This document shows positions 27,341 to 35,986 of a stretch of DNA of 64,000 nucleotides, in pieces. This DNA comes from Ferrimonas balearica. GTDB taxonomy: Bacteria; Pseudomonadota; Gammaproteobacteria; Enterobacterales; Shewanellaceae. The translations under genes were made by a program, and so were the position numbers. Position 1 is the first letter of the stretch. Each line of letters starts with the position of its first letter. The DNA is taken from NCBI RefSeq assembly GCF_019802085.1, contig NZ_JAHVHV010000004.1, forward strand, positions 186,001 through 250,000, read 5' to 3'. The notes below the pieces were generated by a model. The model searched no databases and was not told the DNA's origin. It worked only from the letters and a program-made list of their open reading frames with translations.

Positions 27341-27478
27341 ATGTCCGAGACCCACTCCCCGAAGGAGCTGGCCCAGTCCGTGCCCACCACCGAGTCCAAC
27401 TGGCGTGACAGCCAGCTGGGGCAGCAGTTGGTGGACCTGTTGGAAGAGGCTTACCAGGACGCCGGTCACGACGACTGA
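27341..27478 (+). CDS. Microprotein A (45 residues), paralogue of the next gene
   Basis: ATG 27341 is preceded by a perfect GGAGG. The product begins MSETHSPKELAQSVPTTES, followed by NWRDSQLGQQLVDLLEEAYQD. It is acidic, with a disordered N-terminus and one amphipathic helix. The pattern ES-x-WR-x2-x-LG-x2-LV-x-LLEEA is repeated in the following 41-codon gene, which argues both are real and arose by duplication. No family recognised. Confidence 0.75.
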   Translation: MSETHSPKELAQSVPTTESNWRDSQLGQQLVDLLEEAYQDAGHDD

Positions 27479-27573
27479 GCGGCGTTACGACCAAAGTCCA
27501 ATGGTGGCCGACCCGTCGCCTTTTCTACCCTGACGGTCCGACCGCCCCAGATGCAATGTGAGGGAACCTGATG

Positions 27574-27699
27574 ATGAGCGAGCCACAGCCGCCCCTGGCC
27601 CAATCGGATGAGAGCCACTGGCGCAACGGAGACCTGGGCGCCGCCCTGGTGGCCTTGCTGGAGGAGGCCCTGCCCGCCAAGGACGACGAGTCCAATTGA
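27574..27699 (+). CDS. Microprotein B (41 residues), paralogue of microprotein A
   Basis: ATG 27574 (or the adjacent ATG 27571), with GAGGGA eight bases upstream. The product begins MSEPQPPLAQSDES, then HWRNGDLGAALVALLEEALP and an acidic tail ending DDESN. It aligns with microprotein A over the core (S/E-rich start, x-WR, LG, LV, LLEEA). It lies 95 bases after microprotein A and ends at a terminator, so the pair is one transcript. Function unknown. Confidence 0.75.
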   Translation: MSEPQPPLAQSDESHWRNGDLGAALVALLEEALPAKDDESN

Positions 27700-27711
27700 G
27701 CCGCAGATAAG

Positions 27712-27740
27712 AAAAAAGCGCCGAGTTCGGCGCTTTTTTT
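27712..27740. terminator. Bidirectional intrinsic terminator
   Basis: AAAAAAGCGCCGA-gt-TCGGCGCTTTTTTT between microprotein B and convergent hpt. Confidence 0.9.
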
Positions 27741-27745
27741 GTGCC

Positions 27746-28276
27746 TCAGGACTGGGGCACCACTTTGGCGATGTAGGGCAGCTGGCGGTAGCGCTCGGCG
27801 TAGTCCAGGCCATACCCCACCACGAACTCGTCCGGGATCTGAATGCCCACGTAGTCCACCGGCACGTCGGCCACCCGGCGCTCGGGCTTGTCCAGGAAGG
27901 TGCAGATCTTGAGGCTGGCGGGCTCGCGGGTCATCAGCAGCTCGCGGGTCTTGGACAGGGTGCGACCGGTATCGATGATGTCCTCCACCAGCATCACATG
28001 GCGACCATGGATGTTGTTGGCCAGGTCCATCACGATCTTCACCTCACCGGAGGACTCGGTGCTGTTGCCGTAGGAGGAGGCGGTCATAAAGTCGAAGCGG
28101 ATGTCGCCGCTGAGGCGGCGGGCCAGGTCGGTCATAAAGACCACGGAGCCCTTCAGCAGCCCCACCAGCAGCAGGTTGTCCACGCCAGCGTAATCTTGGT
28201 TGATCTGGGCCGCCAGCTTATCCAGGATGGCGTCGATCTCGTCCCGGGAGATCATCTCCTCCAGGCTGTGCTTCAT
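27746..28276 (-). CDS. hpt: Hypoxanthine phosphoribosyltransferase
   Basis: 176 residues from ATG 28276, giving MKHSLEEMISRDEI as in E. coli Hpt (MKHTVEVMI). An alternative ATG at 28288 overlaps the ubiX end and would add four residues. It salvages hypoxanthine and guanine with PRPP. PRPP-binding motif VMLVEDIIDTGRTL, FMTASSYGNS loop and the C-terminal DEFVVGYGLDYAERYR are intact. Last gene of mpl-ubiX-hpt. Confidence 0.95.
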   Translation of the reverse strand: MKHSLEEMISRDEIDAILDKLAAQINQDYAGVDNLLLVGLLKGSVVFMTDLARRLSGDIRFDFMTASSYGNSTESSGEVKIVMDLANNIHGRHVMLVEDIIDTGRTLSKTRELLMTREPASLKICTFLDKPERRVADVPVDYVGIQIPDEFVVGYGLDYAERYRQLPYIAKVVPQS

Positions 28277-28280
28277 CAAT

Positions 28281-28934
28281 TCACTCATGGTCTTGCTTGC
28301 CGTTGTCTGAGTCAGAAGAGGGACCGTAACCCCAGCGGGTCATCAGTCGATGTTCAATCTGCAGGTGGTCCAGCATCCGGGCCACCATAAAGTCCACCAG
28401 GTCGTCGATGGATTGGGGCTGATGGTAGAAGCCCGGCGCCGCCGGCATCACCGTCGCCCCGAGCTGGGTCAGCTTGAGCATGTGCTCCAGGTGGATGGCG
28501 TTAAAGGGCGTCTCCCGAGGCACCAGGATCAGCTGGCCCCGCTCCTTGAGGATGACGTCCGCCGCCCGTTCAATCAGGTTGTTGCTCATGCCGGTGGCCA
28601 CCGCCGCCAGGGTGCCGGTGGAGCAGGGGCAGATCACCATCCGACGGGGCGCACCGGAACCGGACGCCACCGGGGAGAACCACTCCTCCTTGCCGTAGAC
28701 CCGCAGTTGGCCCGGCTCGGCGCCGTAGCGCTCCGCCAGCAGGGCTTCGCAGGCCTTGGGGTTGCCCGGCAGGGACAGCCCCTCCTCCTCCTTAAGCACC
28801 ACCCGTGCCGCGGCGGACACCATCAGGTGCACCTGGAGGCCGGATTGTAGCAGACACTGCAGCAGGCGCAGCCCGTAGGGCGCCCCGGAGGCGCCAGTAA
28901 AGGCCAAAGTGATGGCTTGCTCACGCTTTGTCAT
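28281..28934 (-). CDS. ubiX: Flavin prenyltransferase UbiX
   Basis: 217 residues. It prenylates FMN with dimethylallyl phosphate to make the cofactor of UbiD decarboxylases in ubiquinone synthesis. The FMN-binding [16 protein letters not shown], the [24 protein letters not shown] region and [16 protein letters not shown] are all characteristic. It overlaps mpl by 14 bases, so translation is coupled. Confidence 0.96.
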   Translation of the reverse strand: MTKREQAITLAFTGASGAPYGLRLLQCLLQSGLQVHLMVSAAARVVLKEEEGLSLPGNPKACEALLAERYGAEPGQLRVYGKEEWFSPVASGSGAPRRMVICPCSTGTLAAVATGMSNNLIERAADVILKERGQLILVPRETPFNAIHLEHMLKLTQLGATVMPAAPGFYHQPQSIDDLVDFMVARMLDHLQIEHRLMTRWGYGPSSDSDNGKQDHE

Positions 28935-30288
28935 GGCGCGCCTCCAACTCGTCCAGCAGGGTTTGGTGGATTCCCTCGAACCCGCCGTTGCTCATCACCA
29001 GTATGGTGTCTCCCGGTCGGGCCTGCGCCAGCAGCGCCTGCACCAGATCCGGCACCCGCTGTGCCAGCTGCACCGGCACCGGCGCCTCGGCCATGGCCGC
29101 CGCCATGTCCCAGCTCAGCCCCGGGGGCTGGTAAACAAAGGCGGCATCACACTGGGCCAGGGAGGCGGCCAGGGTGGCCTGGTGCACCCCCTGCTTCATG
29201 GTGTTGGAGCGCGGCTCCAGCACCGCCAGGATCCGCCGCTCGGATCCCAGCCGGGCCCGCAGCCCCGCCAGGGTGGTGGCGATGGCGGTGGGGTGGTGGG
29301 CAAAGTCGTCGTACAGGGTGACGCCATCGGCCTCGCCGCGCCGCTCCATGCGTCGCTTGGGCCCCTGGAAGCGGGCCAGGGAGCGGATCCCGTCCGCCGG
29401 CCGCACCCCCACATGGCGGGCCGCCGCCAGGGCCCCCAGGGCGTTCTGGATGTTGTGATCCCCCATCAGATCCCACGCCACCTCGCCCTGGCACTCGCCG
29501 GCCAGGTGCACCTCGAAGCGGGTGCCGTCCTCACTGAGCTTGCGGGCCTGCCAGCCACCCTCGCCCAGCACCGCCTGTTCGCTCCAGCAGCCCTGGGCCA
29601 GTACCTCGGCCACGGCGTCCGCCGCCTTGGGCCAGATGATCTGGCCGGAGCCGGGTACGGTGCGCACCAGGTGGTGGAACTGGCGTTGGATGTCCGCCAG
29701 GGAGTCGAAGATGTCCGCGTGATCAAACTCCAGGTTGTTGATCAGCAGGGTGCGCGGCCGGTAGTGGACGAACTTGGAGCGCTTGTCGAAAAAGGCGCTG
29801 TCGTACTCGTCCGCCTCCACCACGAAGAAGGGGGTCTCCCCCAGGCGGGCGGAGACGCCGAACTCCCGGGGCACGCCGCCGATCAGAAAGCCCGGGGCCA
29901 ACTGGTTGTCCTCCAGCAGCCAGGCCAGCATGGAGGCGGTGGTGGTCTTGCCGTGGGTGCCGGACACCGCCAGCACCCAGCGCCCCGGCAGCACGTGCTC
30001 ACACAGGAACTGGGGCCCGGAGGTGTAGGCCAGGCCGCGCTCCAGCACCGCCTCGACGCAGGGGTTGCCCCGGCTCATGGCGTTGCCGATCACCACCAGA
30101 TCCGGCTCGGGATCCAGCTGGGCAGGGTCGTACCCCTCAATCAGTTCGATCCCCTGCTCGGTCAGCTGGGTGCTCATGGGGGGGTAGACGTTGGCGTCGG
30201 AGCCGGTGACCCGGTGCCCCTGGGCCCGGGCCAGCAGCGCCAGCCCCCCCATAAAGGTGCCGCAGATCCCGAGGATGTGAACGTGCAT
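28921..30288 (-). CDS. mpl: UDP-N-acetylmuramate:L-Ala-gamma-D-Glu-meso-DAP ligase
   Basis: 455 residues (E. coli Mpl 457). It re-attaches recycled murein tripeptide to UDP-MurNAc. The Mur ligase fold shows the N-terminal nucleotide loop [19 protein letters not shown], the ATP P-loop [30 protein letters not shown] with the carbamylatable Lys region, and the C-terminal domain with [11 protein letters not shown]. First gene of the mpl-ubiX-hpt operon. Confidence 0.97.
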   Translation of the reverse strand: MHVHILGICGTFMGGLALLARAQGHRVTGSDANVYPPMSTQLTEQGIELIEGYDPAQLDPEPDLVVIGNAMSRGNPCVEAVLERGLAYTSGPQFLCEHVLPGRWVLAVSGTHGKTTTASMLAWLLEDNQLAPGFLIGGVPREFGVSARLGETPFFVVEADEYDSAFFDKRSKFVHYRPRTLLINNLEFDHADIFDSLADIQRQFHHLVRTVPGSGQIIWPKAADAVAEVLAQGCWSEQAVLGEGGWQARKLSEDGTRFEVHLAGECQGEVAWDLMGDHNIQNALGALAAARHVGVRPADGIRSLARFQGPKRRMERRGEADGVTLYDDFAHHPTAIATTLAGLRARLGSERRILAVLEPRSNTMKQGVHQATLAASLAQCDAAFVYQPPGLSWDMAAAMAEAPVPVQLAQRVPDLVQALLAQARPGDTILVMSNGGFEGIHQTLLDELEARHDKA

Positions 30289-30414
30289 GCGCTGTCCTGA
30301 CGTGGCTCAAAAGCGCCATTGTAACCGTGGCATGGCCCGGGCACCAAAGCCCAAAGCGGCATTGTTCTCCTTGCACCGATCACAGCGTCCATATAAAGGG
30401 TGTTACGGCGATCA

Positions 30415-30446
30415 AGCCGTTTAGACGTCTATATTGACGGACTTCT
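30415..30446 (+). promoter_or_regulatory. MetJ operator (tandem met boxes) upstream of NhaC-family transporter
   Basis: Four consecutive 8-mers from 30415: AGCCGTTT (6/8 to the met box), AGACGTCT (8/8), ATATTGAC (2/8) and GGACTTCT (6/8). A perfect central box flanked in register by good ones is typical of MetJ sites. It lies 90 bases before the transporter start. Confidence 0.75.
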
Positions 30447-30535
30447 GGAATTCCACTAAAGTCGCCGCCAGTGTCCGGAGCGACCATCACCACCGCCTGG
30501 GAAGGCCAAGTCCAAGATTGAACGAGAGCGACACC

Positions 30536-31894
30536 ATGAGCCAAACCCAGGCCTGCACCGCCACCGGCACCCTAGACGCGCCCACCGCCACCCCCCTGGC
30601 GCTGCTGCCCCTGATGCTGTTCCTGGCCCTCTTTGTCGGCACCGGGGTCTACCTCAGTGCCCAGGGCGTCGCCTTCGCCTTCTACGAACTCTCCCCGGTG
30701 GTCGCCATCCTGCCGGCCATCGTGCTGGCCCTGGGCCTGGGCGCCTGGAAGTTCAACCAGTCCCTGGAGCAGGGGATCCAGACCTTTATCGCCGGCATCG
30801 GGGACAGCAACATCATCGCCATGTGCCTGATCTACCTGCTGGCCGGCGCCTTCGCCGCCGTGGCTTCCGCCACCGGTGGGGTGGACGCCACCGTGGCCCT
30901 GGGGCTGCACCTAATCCCCGCAGCCCTGCTGCTGCCCGGGGTGTTCCTGATCAGCGCCTTTATCGCCACCGCCATGGGCACCTCCATGGGCACCATCGCC
31001 GCGGTGGCCCCGGTGGCCCTGGGGATCGCCCAGCAGACCGGCATCGATCCGGCGCTGATGGCCGGGGTGGTGCTCTCCGGCGCCATGTTCGGCGACAACC
31101 TCTCCATCATCTCCGACACCACCATCGCCGCCACCCGCACCCAGGGGGCCCAGATGAAGGACAAGTTTAAGGAGAACATCCGCATCGCCGCCCCGGCGGC
31201 CCTGTTCGCCGTGGTCCTGTTCACCCTGGCCGGCAGCGGCCAGGCGGAGGTGGCGCCGCAGCAGCTGGAGCTGGTCAAGGTGCTGCCCTACCTGGCCATC
31301 CTGGTGCTGGCGGTGATCGGCATCAACGTCTTCGTGGTGCTCTCCCTGGGGATAGTGCTGGCGGCCCTCACCGCCTTCGTCACCAGCGACTACAGCTTGA
31401 TGACCCTGGGCAAGGACATGGTCACTGGCTTCGAGAAGATGCAGGAGATCTTCCTGCTCTCCATGCTGGTGGGCGGCCTGGCGGCAGTGATGAAAGCCCA
31501 GGGCGGCCTGGCCTGGCTCACCGACAAGGTGGCGGCCCTGATCGCCCGCCTGAGCCGCCGCGGCAACGCCGGCGCCGCCGAACTGGGCATGGGCGCCCTG
31601 GTGGCCACCACCAACGCCTGCGTGGCCAACAACACCGTCTCCATCATCGTCGCCGGCCCCGTGGCCCGCGAGCTGGCCGAGCAGAACGCCGTGAAACCCC
31701 GCCGCGCCGCCGCTACCTTGGACATCTTCGCCTGCATCATCCAGGGCCTGATCCCCTACGGGGCCCAGGCGCTGCTGCTGGCCGCCACCTTCTCCCTCTC
31801 CCCCCTGGCGGTGGTGAGTCACGGCTGGTACTGCATGTTGCTGGCCGGCCTGGCCATCGGCACCATCCTCTGGCGCAACCGCCAAAACGGCTGA
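30536..31894 (+). CDS. metT: NhaC-superfamily Na+-coupled transporter, probable methionine transporter MetT
   Basis: 452 residues from ATG 30536 with GAGAG upstream. About 11 membrane spans and the NhaC/ArsB-type signatures GTSMGTIAAVAPVALGIA and GAMFGDNLSIISDTTIAATRTQG. NhaC proteins are usually called Na+/H+ antiporters, but a MetJ- or S-box-regulated branch was predicted by comparative genomics to import methionine (MetT). The perfect tandem met boxes upstream place this gene in the MetJ regulon, so methionine uptake is the better call. Monocistronic, ended by a strong terminator. Confidence 0.8.
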   Translation: MSQTQACTATGTLDAPTATPLALLPLMLFLALFVGTGVYLSAQGVAFAFYELSPVVAILPAIVLALGLGAWKFNQSLEQGIQTFIAGIGDSNIIAMCLIYLLAGAFAAVASATGGVDATVALGLHLIPAALLLPGVFLISAFIATAMGTSMGTIAAVAPVALGIAQQTGIDPALMAGVVLSGAMFGDNLSIISDTTIAATRTQGAQMKDKFKENIRIAAPAALFAVVLFTLAGSGQAEVAPQQLELVKVLPYLAILVLAVIGINVFVVLSLGIVLAALTAFVTSDYSLMTLGKDMVTGFEKMQEIFLLSMLVGGLAAVMKAQGGLAWLTDKVAALIARLSRRGNAGAAELGMGALVATTNACVANNTVSIIVAGPVARELAEQNAVKPRRAAATLDIFACIIQGLIPYGAQALLLAATFSLSPLAVVSHGWYCMLLAGLAIGTILWRNRQNG

Positions 31895-31911
31895 TCTTCA
31901 GACTCTTTTTT

Positions 31912-31943
31912 AAAAACGGCCACCCACAGGGGTGGCCGTTTTT
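31912..31943 (+). terminator. Intrinsic terminator after metT
   Basis: AAAAACGGCCACCC-acag-GGGTGGCCGTTTTT hairpin with T-tract. Confidence 0.9.
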
Positions 31944-31979
31944 GTACAATGAAATCACGAGCCTGAATCGGAGCCCACC

Positions 31980-32312
31980 GTGACCGAAATCCGCCCCGAA
32001 ATGAAACTGGTGTTGCTGGCCTATGGCCTCTTTGCCACCGCCTTTATTCTGCTGTTTGCCCCCTACGCCTTCGCCGACAGCGGCCGCGAAGCGGCGGAGA
32101 TCATGGGCGGGCGCATCGGCATGTGGAGCGCCATCGCCTCGGCGCTGGTGGTGCTGGCCGGCGTGGCCAGCTGCCTGGTCAGCCTGTTCTTCGGTCTGAA
32201 GCAGCTGCCCCGGGCGCTGGACGGCCAGGTGGTGGCAGCCCTGGCCCTGGCCCTGCTGCCCCTGGTGGTGATTGGCCTCTTTATCTGGGAAAACCAGCGG
32301 CTGATGTTCTGA
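31980..32312 (+). CDS. Small inner-membrane protein, three predicted spans
   Basis: 110 residues from GTG 31980 with GGAG seven bases upstream and a TACAAT -10-like hexamer at about 31945. Hydrophobic segments lie at about 9-31, 48-70 and 82-101, joined by a polar loop (ADSGREAAEIMGGRIG). No family recognised. It has its own terminator, so it is a single-gene unit. Confidence 0.8.
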   Translation: MTEIRPEMKLVLLAYGLFATAFILLFAPYAFADSGREAAEIMGGRIGMWSAIASALVVLAGVASCLVSLFFGLKQLPRALDGQVVAALALALLPLVVIGLFIWENQRLMF

Positions 32313-32328
32313 GTCCTGTCAGCCCACA

Positions 32329-32357
32329 AAAAAAGCCCCGCCAGTGCGGGGCTTTTT
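32329..32357. terminator. Bidirectional intrinsic terminator
   Basis: AAAAAGCCCCGC-cagt-GCGGGGCTTTTT between convergent genes. Confidence 0.9.
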
Positions 32358-32369
32358 CCGTCTGGTCGC

Positions 32370-33713
32370 TTACAGGCCGTTCAGGGTGACGATCAGCATC
32401 TCGTAGACATAGCGGTCGTAGAAGTCGCTGCGAACCCCGCCCTGCTCCGCCAGCTCCCGCACCCGGCGTCGATAGCTGTCGGTGTCCAGCGCCTGGTGGT
32501 AGCCGTAGCTGTTGATGGTCAGCTCCGGCGCTGCCATCCCCTCGAACTGCTGCAGGTAGGCGTCCGGCAGTTCCAGGGCCGGCAGGGTGCCGCTGAGGGG
32601 GGCGTCCACCGTCCAGCGGGCCTGACCATTGCGGTCGGCCAGGGTCACGGTCAACAGGTTGCGCCCTTCGCCGATGCCACGGAAATCGTAGCCGGACACG
32701 TCGCTGCCCTCGGTCATGCCCACCAGCACCCGCAACGCCTCATCGAAGAACGCGTTTTGACTGGTGGGCAGGGTCAGGCTGACGGCGCCATCGCGGACCC
32801 GGTCCCGGTTGGCCCGCAGGTAGCTGACGCTGCCCTCGGCCACCGCCCCCAGATCCAGGAACTCGTAGGCCTGGACCAGGTTGTGCTCGTGCAGGCCGGG
32901 GAAGTAGTAGACCGGCTCGAAGGGGGTGGCGTAGGCGTAGTGACGCCGGCCCCGCTCGGTCTCGGCGAAGCTGTAGCTGTAGCTGTAGTTGTCGTTGACC
33001 GCCAGGGAGACCAGCTCACCGCGGTTCTCCGCCCCCATAAACAGGGCCGGGTCCAGTCGCTGGTAGGGCTCGGCCAGGAAATCCGCGGTCAGCTCGGCGG
33101 CGTAGGCCTCGCCGAAGTCGGAGCGCAGCACCAGGTCCACCGGCGCCCACTCGGCCTCGGTGCCACACAGGGTGAAGCTGTCGCTGCCGCTCAACTGCCG
33201 GGTGCTGATCCGGTTGGCGGTGCGAGTGGTCACGTGCAGGGTCAGGCCGGAGAACTGGGCCAGCACGTCGTTGCCGTCCAGGGTCACCTCGGTGCACTGA
33301 CAGCCCGCTGTGGAGGCCAGGTTGGTAAAGCGGAAGGTGCCGGGATCGCCGGAGTTCCAGGCCACCTGGGTCCGGATGTCCGGCCCGCGGCTGCCGTCTT
33401 CGGCGACCCGCTCCCCCGCCACGGTCAGGTGTGCGGCCCCGTCGGGCCACACCAGATCGAGCCGACCGTCGCTGCCGGTTCGGGCGCTGCTGATCACGCT
33501 GCCGTCGGTCCGGTGCACCAGCACCTCGACGCCGGCCGCTGCGCTCTCCACGCCGCACTGGGAGGTGTTCAGGGTTTGCAGCGCCAGGGTGGTCTGCGGG
33601 GGCGGGGGCGGCGGGGTGCCCCCACCGTTGTCGTCCCCGTCACCGGAGGAGGAGCCGCCACAGGCGGTCAGGGTGGCGCTGAGCAGGGCCAGCAGGCAAA
33701 GCTTCTGATTCAT
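32370..33713 (-). CDS. Large predicted lipoprotein of unknown function
   Basis: 447 residues with a lipoprotein signal MNQKLCLLALLSATLTACGG (Cys18). A low-complexity linker of Gly, Asp and six consecutive Pro (about 19-42) precedes a carboxypeptidase-regulatory-like beta domain (GVEVLVHRTDGSVISSARTG). The C-terminal 250 residues look like mixed beta structure with many Tyr, including NDNYSYSYSFAETERG. Probably outer-membrane anchored. No family recognised. Confidence 0.85.
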   Translation of the reverse strand: MNQKLCLLALLSATLTACGGSSSGDGDDNGGGTPPPPPPQTTLALQTLNTSQCGVESAAAGVEVLVHRTDGSVISSARTGSDGRLDLVWPDGAAHLTVAGERVAEDGSRGPDIRTQVAWNSGDPGTFRFTNLASTAGCQCTEVTLDGNDVLAQFSGLTLHVTTRTANRISTRQLSGSDSFTLCGTEAEWAPVDLVLRSDFGEAYAAELTADFLAEPYQRLDPALFMGAENRGELVSLAVNDNYSYSYSFAETERGRRHYAYATPFEPVYYFPGLHEHNLVQAYEFLDLGAVAEGSVSYLRANRDRVRDGAVSLTLPTSQNAFFDEALRVLVGMTEGSDVSGYDFRGIGEGRNLLTVTLADRNGQARWTVDAPLSGTLPALELPDAYLQQFEGMAAPELTINSYGYHQALDTDSYRRRVRELAEQGGVRSDFYDRYVYEMLIVTLNGL

Positions 33714-33950
33714 TATCCGACTCCATTCAGAGAATTCGCCAAGAAAAGGGGCGAAAAACAGGAGTCTATCCGACTCTCATCACAAAAGGCATAGGTACAT
33801 TTACAATTTCTTTACATTCGCTGTGGCAAACTCACACCACCGGGTTCGCCGGGCCGTCAAATCCGCCCTGCCCCACTGCAATCCCCCGCCGCTTCCGCTA
33901 TCATTGCGGCCATTAATTACCCTACAAAAATCCGCTCACAGGACCGACCC

Positions 33951-34913
33951 ATGCAATCGCTCAACGAGACCCTGAGCCGCCGCGGCATCGACGGCGACCT
34001 CCATGCCCTTATCCAGACCCTGGCCCAGTGCGCCGGCGAGATCAGCACCCTGGTCCGCGGCGGTGCCCTCTCCGGGGTGCTGGGTGCCACCGAGAGCGAG
34101 AACGTCCAGGGCGAGACCCAGAAGAAGCTGGACGTCATCGCCAACGACCTGATCAAGAACGCCCTGGCCGCCCAGCCGCTGGTCAAGGGGCTGGCCTCCG
34201 AGGAGGAGGACGATGTGGTACCGGCCAACGCCGAGGGTCGCTTCCTGGTGAGCTTCGACCCCCTGGACGGTTCCTCCAACATCGACATCAACTCCCTGGT
34301 GGGCACCATCTTCTCCGTGCTGCCGGCCCCGACCGGCGCGGTGGACGAGTCCGCCTTCCTGCAACCGGGGGCCAACCAGGTGGCCGCCTGCTACATGCTG
34401 TACGGCCCCGCCACCGTGATGGCCCTGACCACCGGCGACGGCACCCTGATGTTCACCCTGGATCCCAACAGCGGCGAGTTTCTGCTGGTGGAGGAGCGGG
34501 TCCGCATCCCCGAGGACACCGCCGAGTTCGCCATCAACATGTCCAACCAACGCTTCTGGCAGCCGGCCATGCAGAGCTACATCGCCGATTGCCTCAAGGG
34601 CAAAGAGGGTCAGCGCGGCAAGAACTTCAACATGCGCTGGATCGCGGCCATGGTGGGTGACGTGCACCGGGTGCTCTCCCGCGGCGGCCTGTTCACCTAC
34701 CCCCAGGACACCAAGAACCCGGCCAAGCCGTTCAAGCTGCGCCTGATGTACGAAGCCAACCCCATGAGCTTCCTGGTGGAGCAGGCCGGCGGCGTGGCCT
34801 CCACCGGCTACGAGCGGATCATGGCGATCCAGCCGGACGGGATCCACCAGCGGGTGGCGGTGATCCTCGGCTCCAAGAACGAGGTGAACACCTGCCTGGG
34901 CTACCACGGCTAA
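33951..34913 (+). CDS. fbp: Fructose-1,6-bisphosphatase class I
   Basis: 320 residues with AGGA before the ATG. It dephosphorylates fructose-1,6-bisphosphate in gluconeogenesis. The metal site [21 protein letters not shown] and [16 protein letters not shown] are intact, and the C-terminal [18 protein letters not shown] is characteristic. Length is normal (E. coli 332). Convergent with ppaC. Confidence 0.97.
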   Translation: MQSLNETLSRRGIDGDLHALIQTLAQCAGEISTLVRGGALSGVLGATESENVQGETQKKLDVIANDLIKNALAAQPLVKGLASEEEDDVVPANAEGRFLVSFDPLDGSSNIDINSLVGTIFSVLPAPTGAVDESAFLQPGANQVAACYMLYGPATVMALTTGDGTLMFTLDPNSGEFLLVEERVRIPEDTAEFAINMSNQRFWQPAMQSYIADCLKGKEGQRGKNFNMRWIAAMVGDVHRVLSRGGLFTYPQDTKNPAKPFKLRLMYEANPMSFLVEQAGGVASTGYERIMAIQPDGIHQRVAVILGSKNEVNTCLGYHG

Positions 34914-34930
34914 GGCCGAATCCAACCCAC

Positions 34931-34962
34931 GAAAAAGGCGCCCCGAGGGGCGCCTTTTTTGC
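34931..34962. terminator. Bidirectional intrinsic terminator
   Basis: GAAAAAGGCGCCCC-ga-GGGGCGCCTTTTTT between fbp and ppaC. Confidence 0.9.
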
Positions 34963-34974
34963 TTTGTCGGTGCC

Positions 34975-35895
34975 TTACGCGAAGGCTTCCTGCAGCGGCG
35001 GAACCACCTGCTTTTTGCGGCTCAGTACGCCGTCCAGCCACACCTTGCCCTGGGCCAGGTTCTGGCCGTAAGCGCGCTCCACCACGGCGGTGTCGTCGCT
35101 CACCACCAGCAGCTCGGAGCCCTCTTTCATGATGTCGGTCAGCAGCAGCAGGACGGAGTGGCGTTTGCCCTCGGCCTTGAGCTTGGCGATGTCCTCCACC
35201 AGGGCGGGCTTGATGGCGTCCAGCACGGACAGGTCGATCACCTCCAGCTGGCCGATGCCCACCAGGTTGCCGTTCATGTCGAAGTCCTTGAAGTCCCGCA
35301 GCACCAGATCCCGGGCCGGGGTGCCCTCAACGGCGGACTTCACCTTGAACATCTCCATCCCCAGGCCCTTGAAGTCCTCGATGCCGGCGATCTCGGCCAG
35401 CGCCTCGACGCAGCGGATGTCGGCGGTGGTGCAGGTGGGGGACTTGAAGATCACGGTGTCGCTCAGGATGGCGCACAGCATGATGCCGGCGATGTTCTTG
35501 GGGATCTCGACGCCGTGGAAGTCGTACATCATCTTGATGACGGTGTTGGAGCAGCCCACCGGGCGGATCCAGCACTCCAGCGGGGTGGAGGTGGTCAGAT
35601 CGCCCAGCTTGTGGTGGTCGACGATGCCGACGATGGTGGCCTCGGCGATGTCGTCCGGGGCCTGGGTCACTTCGGAGTGATCCACGATGTACACCTGCTC
35701 ACCGGCGTAGCTCAGCTTCAGCTCGGGGGCCTCGAAGCCAAACTTCTCCAGGATGAAGGCGGTCTCCGGGGACAGCTCACCCAGGCGAGCGGCCACCGCG
35801 TCTTCACCAATCTGGTTTTTCAGGTAAGCCAGGGCGATGGCACCGCAGATGGAATCAGAGTCCGGGATCTTGTGACCCACGCAGTAAATCGGCAT
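34975..35895 (-). CDS. ppaC: Manganese-dependent inorganic pyrophosphatase (family II)
   Basis: 306 residues. DHH-phosphoesterase fold with metal motifs HKIPDSDS, VDHSE, IVDHHKLGD and the C-terminal SRKKQVVPPL that binds substrate. It hydrolyses pyrophosphate with Mn or Co. The AGGAGA-type RBS precedes the ATG at 35895. Family II enzymes occur in Vibrio and Shewanella in addition to or instead of the hexameric Ppa. Confidence 0.96.
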   Translation of the reverse strand: MPIYCVGHKIPDSDSICGAIALAYLKNQIGEDAVAARLGELSPETAFILEKFGFEAPELKLSYAGEQVYIVDHSEVTQAPDDIAEATIVGIVDHHKLGDLTTSTPLECWIRPVGCSNTVIKMMYDFHGVEIPKNIAGIMLCAILSDTVIFKSPTCTTADIRCVEALAEIAGIEDFKGLGMEMFKVKSAVEGTPARDLVLRDFKDFDMNGNLVGIGQLEVIDLSVLDAIKPALVEDIAKLKAEGKRHSVLLLLTDIMKEGSELLVVSDDTAVVERAYGQNLAQGKVWLDGVLSRKKQVVPPLQEAFA

Positions 35896-35986
35896 AGAAA
35901 TCGTCTCCTCAAAATTTGGCGTGATTTTAACAAAGATCGCCGCGAGACGGGAATAGCCGGGAAACGACGCTCAAAGGGCAGGAAAA

